Shown here: piece by piece, positions 1-8,098 of the stretch
How positions within the stretch are numbered: the stretch's first letter is position 1
Layout: the number at the start of each line of letters is the position of its first letter
Assembly: GCA_050874905.1 (NCBI GenBank)
Contig: JBNMLP010000010.1
Span: 1-64,000 of the forward strand
From: NC2004 sp050874905
GTDB taxonomy: Bacteria; Bacillota; Clostridia; Lachnospirales; Lachnospiraceae
Length of the DNA stretch: 64,000 nt
Direction of reading: 5' to 3'
Translations under genes and position numbers: made by a program
Notes under the pieces: generated by a model
Told to the model about the DNA's origin: nothing
Databases searched by the model: none
Seen by the model: the letters and a program-made list of their open reading frames with translations, nothing else

Positions 1-1
1 A

Positions 2-316
2 CATTACTACGATCTCTATAGAATGGCTCAGACCCCAGTAAAAGATGTTGCTTTTTCTCACATAGACCTTCTGAAAACAGTCGTTGATTTCAAAATGAAA
101 TTTTATCCAAGAGCATGGGCTAAATATCCGGAAGCAATTCCGGGCACCTTAAAGCTGATTCCACCAGAATACCGCTTTCCTGCCCTCATCAGTGATTATG
201 AAGCCATGAAAGATATGTTATATGGCGATATTCCAAGCTTCGATACTATTATGGAATCGGTTCGCCAATTAGAGGAAGAAATCAATTCCATTTACATAAT
301 TACTTCTGATTCCTGA
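2..316 (+). CDS. AbiEii-type nucleotidyltransferase toxin, C-terminal part (5' end outside window)
   Basis: The reading frame is open from the first bases, so the gene begins to the left; only about 104 C-terminal residues are visible. They carry the C-terminal signature of nucleotidyltransferase AbiEii/AbiGii toxins: an HYYDLYR start, then FYPRAWAKY, PGTLKLIPP, DYEAMKDM and PSFDTIMES, ending in LEEEIN. In the AbiE family this protein is the GTP-binding nucleotidyltransferase toxin of a type IV toxin-antitoxin/phage-abortive system, and its antitoxin AbiEi normally lies just upstream, here outside the window. The catalytic N-terminal half is not visible, so activity cannot be judged. The ATG at position 23 is internal, not the start. 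Confidence 0.8.
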   Translation, partial: HYYDLYRMAQTPVKDVAFSHIDLLKTVVDFKMKFYPRAWAKYPEAIPGTLKLIPPEYRFPALISDYEAMKDMLYGDIPSFDTIMESVRQLEEEINSIYIITSDS

Positions 317-821
317 CAAAATTGTCGCAATTCTATCATCAACTGCTATCTCAGCCGCTTTCTGCCTCGTCTACTTATCGTTGTCTGTCCTTTGTTCTTT
401 CCTGAACTGTTCTCAACCAACGCCAATCCTCCTTTATCCTGAACAAAAAATCATCCAGACTAAAGACTTAGAGGGGGAAAAAACGCAGATGACACTATCC
501 CTTTCTCACTTTCCCTATTCGTATCAGCATCAGCCAACCGAGACAAATTATGAGAGTACATGCTACCACTTCCAGTAACAGGTCAGAGTTGTAGGAGGAG
601 ATAAGCACGCAGATGGCACTTTCCCTATTTGCATCAACATCAGGCAACCGAGACGAATTATGAGAGTATATGCTACTAGCTCCAGTAACAGGTCAGAGTT
701 GTAGGAGGGGGAAAGCACGCAGATGGCATCGAGTCCTGCTGCTTTCCCCCTCCTACATCACGACCGTCCCTCTCGACCGTTCCTCTCAACCGTCCCTCTC
801 GGCCAGCCCACACATTCCTAT
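317..821. repeat. Gene-free stretch with 110-bp tandem duplication and inverted repeats
   Basis: No convincing gene lies here. Positions 507-616 and 617-726 are two near-identical 110-bp units; the tail of a third, partial copy ends near 495. Each unit ends with a GGAGG(G)GGAAA-type stretch followed by CGCAGATGGC. The second unit's end (701-716) is exactly complementary to 741-756, giving a 16-bp stem with a 24-base loop. Next, at 761-799, come three 13-bp repeats of the type CGACCGTCCCTCT, with a weaker fourth. There is no T-run beside the stem on either strand, so it is not a standard terminator, although it lies just past the 3' end of the minus-strand ABC operon. Confidence 0.7.
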
Positions 822-2594
822 TTACACATGCGCTGCCTGATAAAGCTCATAATAAAATCCCCTCTGCTTGAGCAGACTCTCATGATCTCCCTGCTCAATA
901 ATATTTCCATCCTTCATTACAAGGATCACATCTGCCTCCTGAATCGTAGACAAACGATGCGCCACAATAAAACTGGTACGTCCCTTCATCATCTTGGCAA
1001 AGGCACGCTGGATCCGGATCTCTGTTCTCGTATCAATGCTGGAAGTTGCTTCATCTAGGATCAGCATCGGAGGCAATGACAGCATTACTCTGGTAATACA
1101 AAGAAGCTGCTTTTGTCCCTGCGATAAGCTTCCGCCGTCTTCATTGATGACGGTATCATATCCATTCGGCAAACGTTTGATAAAGCTGTGTGCGTGACTT
1201 GCCTTTGCAGCCGCGATCACTTCTTCGTCCGTCGCATCCGGTTTTCCCATGACGATATTCTCCCGGATCGTTCCCTCCCGGAGCCATGTCTCCTGCAGCA
1301 CCATACCATAGCTGGTACGAAGGCTCTTTCTGGTCAGATGCCGGATGTCCTCCATTTTATCTTCATTTCCGATCGCAATCGTTCCACTGTTCACATCATA
1401 AAAACGCATAAGCAGATTGATCAGTGTCGTCTTTCCACATCCGGTTGGTCCCACGATCGCAACACGCTGTCCCGGTTTGACACTCAGATTGAAATTCGTG
1501 ATCAATGGTTTTTCCGGTACGTAAGAAAAATCAACATGGGAAAGCGTGACATCACCGCTCGGCTTCGTAACCGTAACTGCATCCTGATCCTCCGGAAGCT
1601 GTGGTTCTTCTTCGATCAGAGCAAAGATCCTTGCTGCACATGCCAGTGCATTTTGCAGCTCCGTCACTACTCCGGAGATCTCGTTAAACGGCTTGGTATA
1701 CTGGTTCGCATAGCTTAAGAAACAGGATAACTGTCCGACGGTAATGCCCCCATGCACTGCATACAATGCACCGACAAAGCCTACTCCGGCATACACAACA
1801 TTGTTGACAAATCGGGTCGCCGGATTGGTAATACTGCTGTAAAAGGTTGCTTTCAGAGAACAGTCTGCCAGTCTTTCATTGATCTCATCAAACTGCTCTA
1901 ACGCTTCATCCTCATGTCCAAATGCCTGCACCACTTTCTGGTTACCAACCATCTCATCGATCAGTGCCGTCTGTTCTCCACGCGCCTCGCTCTGCGCCTG
2001 GAACATCCGGTAAGTGTTCTTTGCGATAAAGCTTGCCACTACAAGTGAAAGTGGGGTTACCACTACCACTACGATCGTGATCGGAATATTCACGCTCACC
2101 ATGAATAATAATGTTCCCAAAATCGTGATCACACCGGTAAAAAACTGGGTAAATCCCATCAACAATCCATCTGCGAACTGATCTACATCCGCAATAACAC
2201 GGCTTACGATCTCACCATAAGAGTGGGCATCCACATATTTTAATGGCAGTATCTCAATCTTTTCAAATGCTTTCTCTCTGACATCCCGGATCGTATTGTA
2301 AGTAATCTTATTGTTACATACATTCATCAGCCACTGGCAGATGGCAGTGATCAGGATCACGATCCCCATTGTACGAAGCACTGCAAAGATTCCATCAAAA
2401 TCTACATTCCCTTTTGAAAGGATGCAGTCAATGGCACGTCCGGTCAGGATCGGAATATAAAGCTGTAAGGCTACCACAACTGCTGCCAGCACAAGTGATA
2501 CGATAATATAGAACCGGTATGCCTTTAAATACTGCCACACTTTCTTGATCGTTTCTTTTTGTGTGTCACGTTTGTTCTTTTCCATCTTTGCCAT
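822..2594 (-). CDS. ABC exporter half-transporter, subunit with intact catalytic glutamate
   Basis: A 590-residue fusion of a six-helix membrane domain (about 1-340) and an ATPase domain. Walker A GPTGCGKTT lies near 380, the signature near 490 and Walker B LILDEATSS near 510, with AHRLST as H-loop. The signature reads LSQGQ instead of LSGGQ while the Walker B glutamate is present. That is the expected complement of the adjacent upstream subunit, which has the opposite pattern, so the two should form a BmrCD/LmrCD-like heterodimeric multidrug or peptide exporter. The start was set at 2594 because GGAGGAGG precedes this ATG and the upstream gene stops one base earlier. Longer upstream starts would overlap that gene. 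Substrate unknown. Confidence 0.92.
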   Translation of the reverse strand: MAKMEKNKRDTQKETIKKVWQYLKAYRFYIIVSLVLAAVVVALQLYIPILTGRAIDCILSKGNVDFDGIFAVLRTMGIVILITAICQWLMNVCNNKITYNTIRDVREKAFEKIEILPLKYVDAHSYGEIVSRVIADVDQFADGLLMGFTQFFTGVITILGTLLFMVSVNIPITIVVVVVTPLSLVVASFIAKNTYRMFQAQSEARGEQTALIDEMVGNQKVVQAFGHEDEALEQFDEINERLADCSLKATFYSSITNPATRFVNNVVYAGVGFVGALYAVHGGITVGQLSCFLSYANQYTKPFNEISGVVTELQNALACAARIFALIEEEPQLPEDQDAVTVTKPSGDVTLSHVDFSYVPEKPLITNFNLSVKPGQRVAIVGPTGCGKTTLINLLMRFYDVNSGTIAIGNEDKMEDIRHLTRKSLRTSYGMVLQETWLREGTIRENIVMGKPDATDEEVIAAAKASHAHSFIKRLPNGYDTVINEDGGSLSQGQKQLLCITRVMLSLPPMLILDEATSSIDTRTEIRIQRAFAKMMKGRTSFIVAHRLSTIQEADVILVMKDGNIIEQGDHESLLKQRGFYYELYQAAHV

Positions 2595-2595
2595 G

Positions 2596-4392
2596 TTATG
2601 CCTCCTCCTTTCGATACTGTGATGCATAGATCTCCTGATATACCTCGCATGTCTGTAACAATTCTTCATGCGTGCCATGTCCGCATATTTGACCATCATC
2701 TAATACTAAGATCTGATCTGCTTCCAGAATGGAGGAGGTTCTCTGTGACACGATAAATGTGGTCACTTTATGCTTCATGCCGGCAATGGCCTTGCGAAGC
2801 TTTAAGTCTGTTGCGTAGTCCAGTGCGGAAGCGGAATCATCCAGGATCAGGATTTCCGGCTGCTTTACCACCGCCCGGGCAATCGTCATACGCTGCCGCT
2901 GTCCACCGGACAGGTTTTTGCCTCCCTGCGAGATCTTAAACGAAAGTCCGCCTTCTTTTTCTTCCACAAACTCCTTCGCCTGCGATACAGTAAGTGCCTC
3001 CCACATTTCTTCCTCTGTGGCATCCTTTTTTCCCCAGCGCAGGTTATCTGCAATACTTCCCTGAAACAGTACCGCCTTTTGCATGACCATACCAATCTTG
3101 TCACGCAGTGCCTCTAATGGAAGGTCTTTCACATTGACACCATGAAACAATACTTCTCCCTTCGTCGCATCATAAAAGCGCGGGATCATATGCACCAGCG
3201 AAGATTTTCCGGAACCTGTACCACCGATGATACCGATCGTTTCTCCCGGCTTTACCTTCAGGTTAATATCGGTAAGAGATTCTTCCTTGGCATCCCGGTA
3301 AGTCAGTCCCACATGATTAAATTCCAGGATATATGGTCCTTGATCTCCCGCTACTTTTTGTTCGTACTCGTTCTTTTTCTCGGCAGAGATCTTTGCCATC
3401 TGATCGGAAGACTGCTGGTCTGCCCCTAAGAAATCATCACGCACAAAGGATGGCTTCATTTCAAATACAGACTGGATACGGTTGCCGCAGGCGATCGCTT
3501 TCGTGATCGTAATGATCAGATTGGCAAGCTTGATCAGCTCCACTAAGATCTGTGACATGTAGTTGACTAATGCCACAACCTCACCCTGTGTCAAAATACC
3601 GGAATCAACCCGGAGTGCTCCGATATAGATCAAAACAACTGTTGCACCATTGATGATCACATAAGTAACCGGATTCATCAGCGCTGAAATTTTTGCCACA
3701 AACATCTGCAGCTTCGTGAGTCCTTCATTTGCCTCGTTAAAATGCGCAAGCTCCTCCTCCTCTTTGGCAAAGGCACGGATCACACGCATACCGGTCAGAT
3801 TCTCACGCGTAATGGAAAGCACTCCGTCCAGTCCTGCCTGCACCTTTTTATAAAGCGGGATGCTCAGAAGCATAATACCAAATACCACGATGCAAAGAAG
3901 CGGGATCGTCACTACAAAGGTCACCGCAGCTTTCGCATCCACGGTAAATGCCATCACCATCGCACCAATGACAATAAACGGCGAACGAAGGAACAGACGA
4001 AGCACCATATTAACACCGGACTGTGCCTGGTTAATATCACTGGTCATACGTGTGATCAGTGTCGATGTACCGATCTTATCCATCTCTGAAAAGGACAGGC
4101 TCTCAATATGTGCAAACAGAGCATGCCGCACCTTTGTGGAAAATCCTACTGCCGCTTTGGCGGAAAAATACTGCGCCGTGATCGAACAGGTCAGTCCGAT
4201 CAGACCAAGAGCGATCAGCACAATACTCATTTTTATAATGTACGGAGTATCCGATTTTGCAATACCCGTATCAATGATCGCTGCCATGACAAGCGGCACA
4301 AACAGCTCGAAGGTCGCCTCCAGCATTTTAAATAAAGGCGCAAACACACACTCCTTTTTGTAATCCTTTAAATAACGTAACAACTTTTTCAT
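2596..4392 (-). CDS. ABC exporter half-transporter, subunit with degenerate catalytic site
   Basis: A 598-residue ABC exporter half: transmembrane domain (about 1-320), then an ATPase domain with Walker A GGTGSGKSS near 390, canonical signature LSGGQRQR near 490 and Walker B LILDDSASALD near 515. The catalytic glutamate after the Walker B aspartate is replaced by aspartate. In heterodimeric exporters this marks the subunit that supplies the inactive nucleotide site. It is followed one base later by its partner (822-2594) and preceded by the AAA+ gene, with an 11-base gap, so all are probably on one transcript. Membrane-embedded drug, lipid or peptide export is the family role; no substrate can be read from the sequence. 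Confidence 0.92.
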   Translation of the reverse strand: MKKLLRYLKDYKKECVFAPLFKMLEATFELFVPLVMAAIIDTGIAKSDTPYIIKMSIVLIALGLIGLTCSITAQYFSAKAAVGFSTKVRHALFAHIESLSFSEMDKIGTSTLITRMTSDINQAQSGVNMVLRLFLRSPFIVIGAMVMAFTVDAKAAVTFVVTIPLLCIVVFGIMLLSIPLYKKVQAGLDGVLSITRENLTGMRVIRAFAKEEEELAHFNEANEGLTKLQMFVAKISALMNPVTYVIINGATVVLIYIGALRVDSGILTQGEVVALVNYMSQILVELIKLANLIITITKAIACGNRIQSVFEMKPSFVRDDFLGADQQSSDQMAKISAEKKNEYEQKVAGDQGPYILEFNHVGLTYRDAKEESLTDINLKVKPGETIGIIGGTGSGKSSLVHMIPRFYDATKGEVLFHGVNVKDLPLEALRDKIGMVMQKAVLFQGSIADNLRWGKKDATEEEMWEALTVSQAKEFVEEKEGGLSFKISQGGKNLSGGQRQRMTIARAVVKQPEILILDDSASALDYATDLKLRKAIAGMKHKVTTFIVSQRTSSILEADQILVLDDGQICGHGTHEELLQTCEVYQEIYASQYRKEEA

Positions 4393-4403
4393 AGAAAACT
4401 CCT

Positions 4404-6029
4404 TTACTTACTAATCCCGCCGCCTAAACTAACGCCGGTCACATCCTCCATCCGGATCGTAACCAGATCCATTTTGGAAGCTACGCCGTTTTTCGTAATA
4501 CGGTTGATCTGCCGGTCCATGATGTGTTTTAAATAGTTCCGCACATCTCTGGCATTTCCAAAGTTTTTATCTTTATGTTCCAACGCTTCCTCGAAATAGC
4601 GGTATATATATTTTACCGCATCCGGCGCAAGCGCATACTGCATTTTCTTACACATTCCGATCAAAATGGACACCAGATCAAATGCCTCGTAATCCGGAAA
4701 ATCGATATAGGTGTTAAAGCGGGAGGAAAGTCCCGGGTTAGTTTCCATAAACTCCTGCATCTCTTCTGTATAACCGGCTACGATCACGATCAGATTATCG
4801 CGGTTATCCTCCATTGCTTTGACCAGGGTGTCGATCGCTTCCCGTCCGAAGTCCTCTTTGGCACCATTGGCAAGGGCATATGCTTCATCAATAAACAGCA
4901 CGCCGCCTAACGCACTGTCCACCACCTGCTGTACCTTTTCTGCCGTCTGCCCCATATAGCCTGCCACTAAGCCGGAGCGGTCCGTCTCGACAAAGGTTCC
5001 ATTTTCCAGCACGCCCAGCGCATAGTAGATCTTTGCGAGCAGTCTTGCCACCGTTGTTTTACCTGTACCGGGATTGCCGGTAAATACCATATGCATCTCG
5101 ATTGGAAGCGGTGCAAATCCCTGCTCCACACGGAGTTTGGAAATGTTGAGCTTATTGACTAAGTTTCTTACCTCCTGCTTGACCGATTCCAGCCCGATCA
5201 TATCATTTAATTCTTTCATCAGAGCATCCAGCTCTTTATTGACCGCCGCATCCTGATCCCGGACTTCTTCGGGAAGGGCTGCAAACTGTGCCGCCTGATC
5301 CGCCGATTGAAACAGTGTCACGGGTTCTTCCGCGGAAGAAAGTTTCTGCTCGTCTTTATTCTCCTCCCGCTGTCCGGTCACACTAAACTCTCCTCTGTCC
5401 CACGAGTAACGGCTCTTTCTGACCGGCTCTTTTTCTTCTTCCTGTTCATAGGTTCGTTCTGTCTTTTTTTCCTCTCCGGTCAGGGAAATATGATGCCTTC
5501 CGTACCGCGAATAAATATCCGTATTTTTCCACTGGGAAAGCTCCTCCTCCAACGTGCGGCAGTAGGTGTTTAAATTGTCCATCTCCGACTGCGTGACGGT
5601 TCCGTCGCACGCGATCAGCTCCTGTCCGACACTGCGCATTGCCTTGATATACTTCTTGCAGATGCCCCGGTACGTCGTATATAACTGCTTGTCCCGCTCA
5701 TATTCCGCTTTTAAAAAATATTGAAAGGAAAGAGGAATCTTATATTTGAATTCTTCAATCGGGAAGACATTTTCCTTCGCATAGCGGTAAAAAGTATCTT
5801 TGTCAAACTGATAATGCAGCTCCCGGTTGATAAACTTTAATTCCCTGCGGTGAAGATCCTTTGTTGACTCCTCGTTGCTGAACGATAAAAATACAAAAAA
5901 CTGCAGCAGATCGGTCATAAACATTTCTTCTACCCGGATGTCATCATGCTCCAGACCGTAAGGACTGCGCTCAATCTCGGAACAGGTTTTCAGACATTCC
6001 AGCAGCAAAGCTAAGCTGTCACTCTCCAT
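4404..6029 (-). CDS. AAA+ ATPase of the CbbX/SpoVK type with TerB-like N-terminal region
   Basis: A 541-residue protein. The C-terminal half is an AAA+ module of the CbbX/SpoVK group: Walker A GNPGTGKTT near 313, Walker B VLFIDEAYAL near 375 and a sensor region with AGYTEEM. The N-terminal 170 residues are helical; the stretch around GQELIACDGTVTQSEMD resembles TerB-like domains. Between them is a charged, low-complexity linker. AAA+ proteins of this type remodel partner proteins using ATP; the partner is unknown. The start at 6029 follows GAGGAGG and overlaps the end of the upstream small membrane-protein gene by 11 bases, which suggests translational coupling. It sits directly before the ABC exporter pair. 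Confidence 0.85.
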   Translation of the reverse strand: MESDSLALLLECLKTCSEIERSPYGLEHDDIRVEEMFMTDLLQFFVFLSFSNEESTKDLHRRELKFINRELHYQFDKDTFYRYAKENVFPIEEFKYKIPLSFQYFLKAEYERDKQLYTTYRGICKKYIKAMRSVGQELIACDGTVTQSEMDNLNTYCRTLEEELSQWKNTDIYSRYGRHHISLTGEEKKTERTYEQEEEKEPVRKSRYSWDRGEFSVTGQREENKDEQKLSSAEEPVTLFQSADQAAQFAALPEEVRDQDAAVNKELDALMKELNDMIGLESVKQEVRNLVNKLNISKLRVEQGFAPLPIEMHMVFTGNPGTGKTTVARLLAKIYYALGVLENGTFVETDRSGLVAGYMGQTAEKVQQVVDSALGGVLFIDEAYALANGAKEDFGREAIDTLVKAMEDNRDNLIVIVAGYTEEMQEFMETNPGLSSRFNTYIDFPDYEAFDLVSILIGMCKKMQYALAPDAVKYIYRYFEEALEHKDKNFGNARDVRNYLKHIMDRQINRITKNGVASKMDLVTIRMEDVTGVSLGGGISK

Positions 6030-6267
6030 CTCGTTCCTCCTCACTTATACGTTTGTATTTCTTCCGAAAAGAAAGAAAGAGGATCAGTGCCAGGAGAAAT
6101 AACACCGCACCGGCCAGCAGTACGATCTTAAATCCCAACACGGATACCTCCGGTCTGATCCTGCTTGCATAACGCCAAAACAAGCCTGTCATAAGGGACA
6201 GGCCTGCAATTGCCATCATGGAATATAGGGATGTACGATATAAAATCTGATAAAGCGTTGCTTTCAT
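6019..6267 (-). CDS. Small two-helix membrane protein of unknown function
   Basis: An 82-residue protein with two hydrophobic segments (about 15-32 and 43-66) and a strongly charged, basic-then-acidic tail (RKKYKRISEEERDGE). No family was recognised. It starts 3 bases after the map stop codon and its end overlaps the AAA+ start, so it is translated as part of the map-AAA+-ABC exporter cluster. A membrane anchor or adaptor for the AAA+ ATPase is conceivable, but that is inference from position only. Confidence 0.7.
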   Translation of the reverse strand: MKATLYQILYRTSLYSMMAIAGLSLMTGLFWRYASRIRPEVSVLGFKIVLLAGAVLFLLALILFLSFRKKYKRISEEERDGE

Positions 6268-6270
6268 AGG

Positions 6271-7146
6271 TTACCTCGATAAGATCTCATTTCCATGTTC
6301 TGTGATCAAAATAGTGTATTCCCACTGGGCAGATGGAGAATCATCCTCCGTGTAGATCGTCCAGTTATCATCCGCGTCACAGAACACATCCGGTTTGCCC
6401 ATATTGATCATCGGCTCGATCGTGATCGTCATGCCCGGCACTAAGATCATACCGGTTCCCGGCTTTCCAATGTGCGGTACCCATGGGTCTTCATGGAACT
6501 CTACACCGACACCATGTCCGCCGATCTCACGCACGACACTGTAACCATTTTCCGTTGCACGCTTGTTGATCGAATAACCAAAATCACCGAGCGTTGACCA
6601 TGGCTGTGCGATCGTTACCGCTTCGTCCAGACACTCTTTTGTGACACGCACCAGCTTCTGTCTGGCTTCGCTCACTTCACCGATCAGATACATACGGGAA
6701 GCGTCTCCGTAATAGCCATCTACGATCGTGGTACAATCCACGTTGATAATGTCTCCGCTCTTTAAAATGCGGTTATCATCCGGGATTCCGTGACATACCA
6801 CCTCATTGATCGAGGTGCAGACGCTCTTTGGATAGCCCTCATAATTGAGCGGTGCACAGATACCGCCAAGCTCCTTCGTGCGCTCCTCCACGATACGGTT
6901 GATCTCTCCGGTCGAGATCCCTTCTGCCATATGTTCACTCACCGTATCCAGTACCATCGTGTTGATCTCTCCGGCTTTGCGGATACCGTCAATCTGCTCC
7001 GGTGTCTTAATGATCTCCCGTGGTGGAGCCATGGCACCCTTATGCTGATGAAGTACCTGCTCTAATTTTTCATCAAAAAACATGTGGCAGCTTTTGTATT
7101 TTTTGCCGCTGCCGCACCAGCAAACATCATTGCGACCTAATTTCAT
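6271..7146 (-). CDS. map: Type I methionine aminopeptidase with N-terminal SEC-C zinc motif
   Basis: A 291-residue protein that removes the initiator methionine from new proteins. The N-terminus is a SEC-C motif with Cys9, Cys11, Cys20 and His21, a zinc-binding module seen in many clostridial MetAPs. The catalytic pita-bread domain follows, with metal ligands visible in INVDCTTIVDGYYGDAS (two aspartates), GHGVGVEFHEDP (histidine), TITIEPMI (glutamate) and SAQWEYTILIT (glutamate). The upstream gap (7147-7240) contains a TATAAT at about 7188-7193 with a poorly spaced -35, so the gene may have its own promoter. The order map, small membrane protein, AAA+, ABC exporter suggests one transcript. 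Confidence 0.95.
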   Translation of the reverse strand: MKLGRNDVCWCGSGKKYKSCHMFFDEKLEQVLHQHKGAMAPPREIIKTPEQIDGIRKAGEINTMVLDTVSEHMAEGISTGEINRIVEERTKELGGICAPLNYEGYPKSVCTSINEVVCHGIPDDNRILKSGDIINVDCTTIVDGYYGDASRMYLIGEVSEARQKLVRVTKECLDEAVTIAQPWSTLGDFGYSINKRATENGYSVVREIGGHGVGVEFHEDPWVPHIGKPGTGMILVPGMTITIEPMINMGKPDVFCDADDNWTIYTEDDSPSAQWEYTILITEHGNEILSR

Positions 7147-7240
7147 TGTTCTCTCTCACTTTCTTAATCCAATGCCCTTTGGCATCATTATAGCACACAA
7201 TCACTGTTTCGTCGCAATTTTTTTGAGCCGTTATTGCTCA

Positions 7241-7537
7241 TTATTCCTCATAATCCATACACATGCGGATTTCGGTATACGGGCGCACATAGGTATCAGC
7301 TGCAGCTACATGTGCCGGATGCACCTGATACCCCTTTAATGCTTCTTCGCTGGTCAGTGTTGTATCAAGCATCAGATCCGCATTTGAAGAAGCAAGCGGA
7401 CAAATGTTGACCTTGCAGGACGTAAGTCCCGGCACTTCTCCGACCAATGCTTCCAGATGCTGCTTGATGTTTTCCAGCACCTCCTGCTTATTTGCAATAT
7501 CCTCTTTTAACTTCCATAAGATCACATGTTTTACCAT
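7241..7537 (-). CDS. Dabb (stress-responsive alpha/beta-barrel) domain protein
   Basis: A 98-residue single-domain protein starting MVKHVILWKLKED, the usual opening of the Dabb family, with the family's later elements (LEALVGEVPGL, ADLMLDTTLTSEEALKGYQ, HPAHVAAADTYV). Dabb proteins are dimeric ferredoxin-like barrels; some are linked to stress or small-molecule chemistry, but no specific reaction can be assigned. A GGGAGGATG ribosome binding site lies just upstream, and the gene begins 20 bases after the ilvN stop, so it is likely the last gene of the T-box-controlled ilvBN transcript. Confidence 0.85.
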   Translation of the reverse strand: MVKHVILWKLKEDIANKQEVLENIKQHLEALVGEVPGLTSCKVNICPLASSNADLMLDTTLTSEEALKGYQVHPAHVAAADTYVRPYTEIRMCMDYEE

Positions 7538-7557
7538 AACAACTCATCCTCCCACTT

Positions 7558-8064
7558 TTATGCTTCTGCGCTTGAGATCGCCTCAACTGCCACGCTTCCT
7601 CCACGTACCACCTCGATACGGCTAGGGAACTGCTTTGCAAATAATGCGATCATGTCATCATTTTTAATCTCCGTCTGCACACTTTCCACTAAGATCGCGC
7701 TCTTGCTGTAATCTACGATCTTTAAGTCAAATGCCTGTGCCATGCGGAACACTTCTTCTTTGTCCTTGGCACTGCATCCAATCACCTTAATATATAATAT
7801 TTCCTTTTTATGGATCGGAATATCCGTAAAATCAAGCACTTTGATCACTTCAATGCTTCTGTTCAACTGCTTTTTGATCTGCTCAAAGGTAATATCATCA
7901 CTGGTCAATCCGATCGTCATACGGGAGATCGTCGGATCTTCGGTTTCCCCAACAGTCAGGCTGTCCAGATTATAGGATTTTCCGGAAAAAAGTCCGGAGA
8001 TCTTTGCCAGTACACCGATCTGATTTTCTACATATAATGAGATCCATCGCTTCTTCATTTCCAT
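7558..8064 (-). CDS. ilvN: Acetolactate synthase small (regulatory) subunit
   Basis: About 168 residues with the ACT domain typical of IlvN/IlvH at the N-terminus (WISLYVENQIGVLAKISGLFSGKSYNLDSLTVG) and the small C-terminal domain. The family binds valine, activates the large subunit and gives feedback control in the first common step of valine, leucine and isoleucine synthesis. It follows ilvB by about 35 bases. The start is uncertain: a GTG at 8073 lies too close to the AAGGA site, while ATGs at 8064 and 8058 have long spacings; 8064 was chosen. The spacing to the next gene (Dabb) is 20 bases. Confidence 0.93.
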   Translation of the reverse strand: MEMKKRWISLYVENQIGVLAKISGLFSGKSYNLDSLTVGETEDPTISRMTIGLTSDDITFEQIKKQLNRSIEVIKVLDFTDIPIHKKEILYIKVIGCSAKDKEEVFRMAQAFDLKIVDYSKSAILVESVQTEIKNDDMIALFAKQFPSRIEVVRGGSVAVEAISSAEA

Positions 8065-8098
8065 TCTGTTCACGTTCCTTTCTATGGCTATCTGTTCT

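Noticed and set aside
481..726. Possible CRISPR array
   Set aside because: The 110-bp units are adjacent near-identical copies with no short repeat-spacer pattern.
701..756. Terminator of the ABC exporter operon
   Set aside because: The stem is perfect but no T-run follows on the minus strand.
7200..7240. TGAGC/GCTCA hairpin between Dabb and map genes as terminator
   Set aside because: On the minus strand it is followed by A, not T; on the plus strand no gene needs it.
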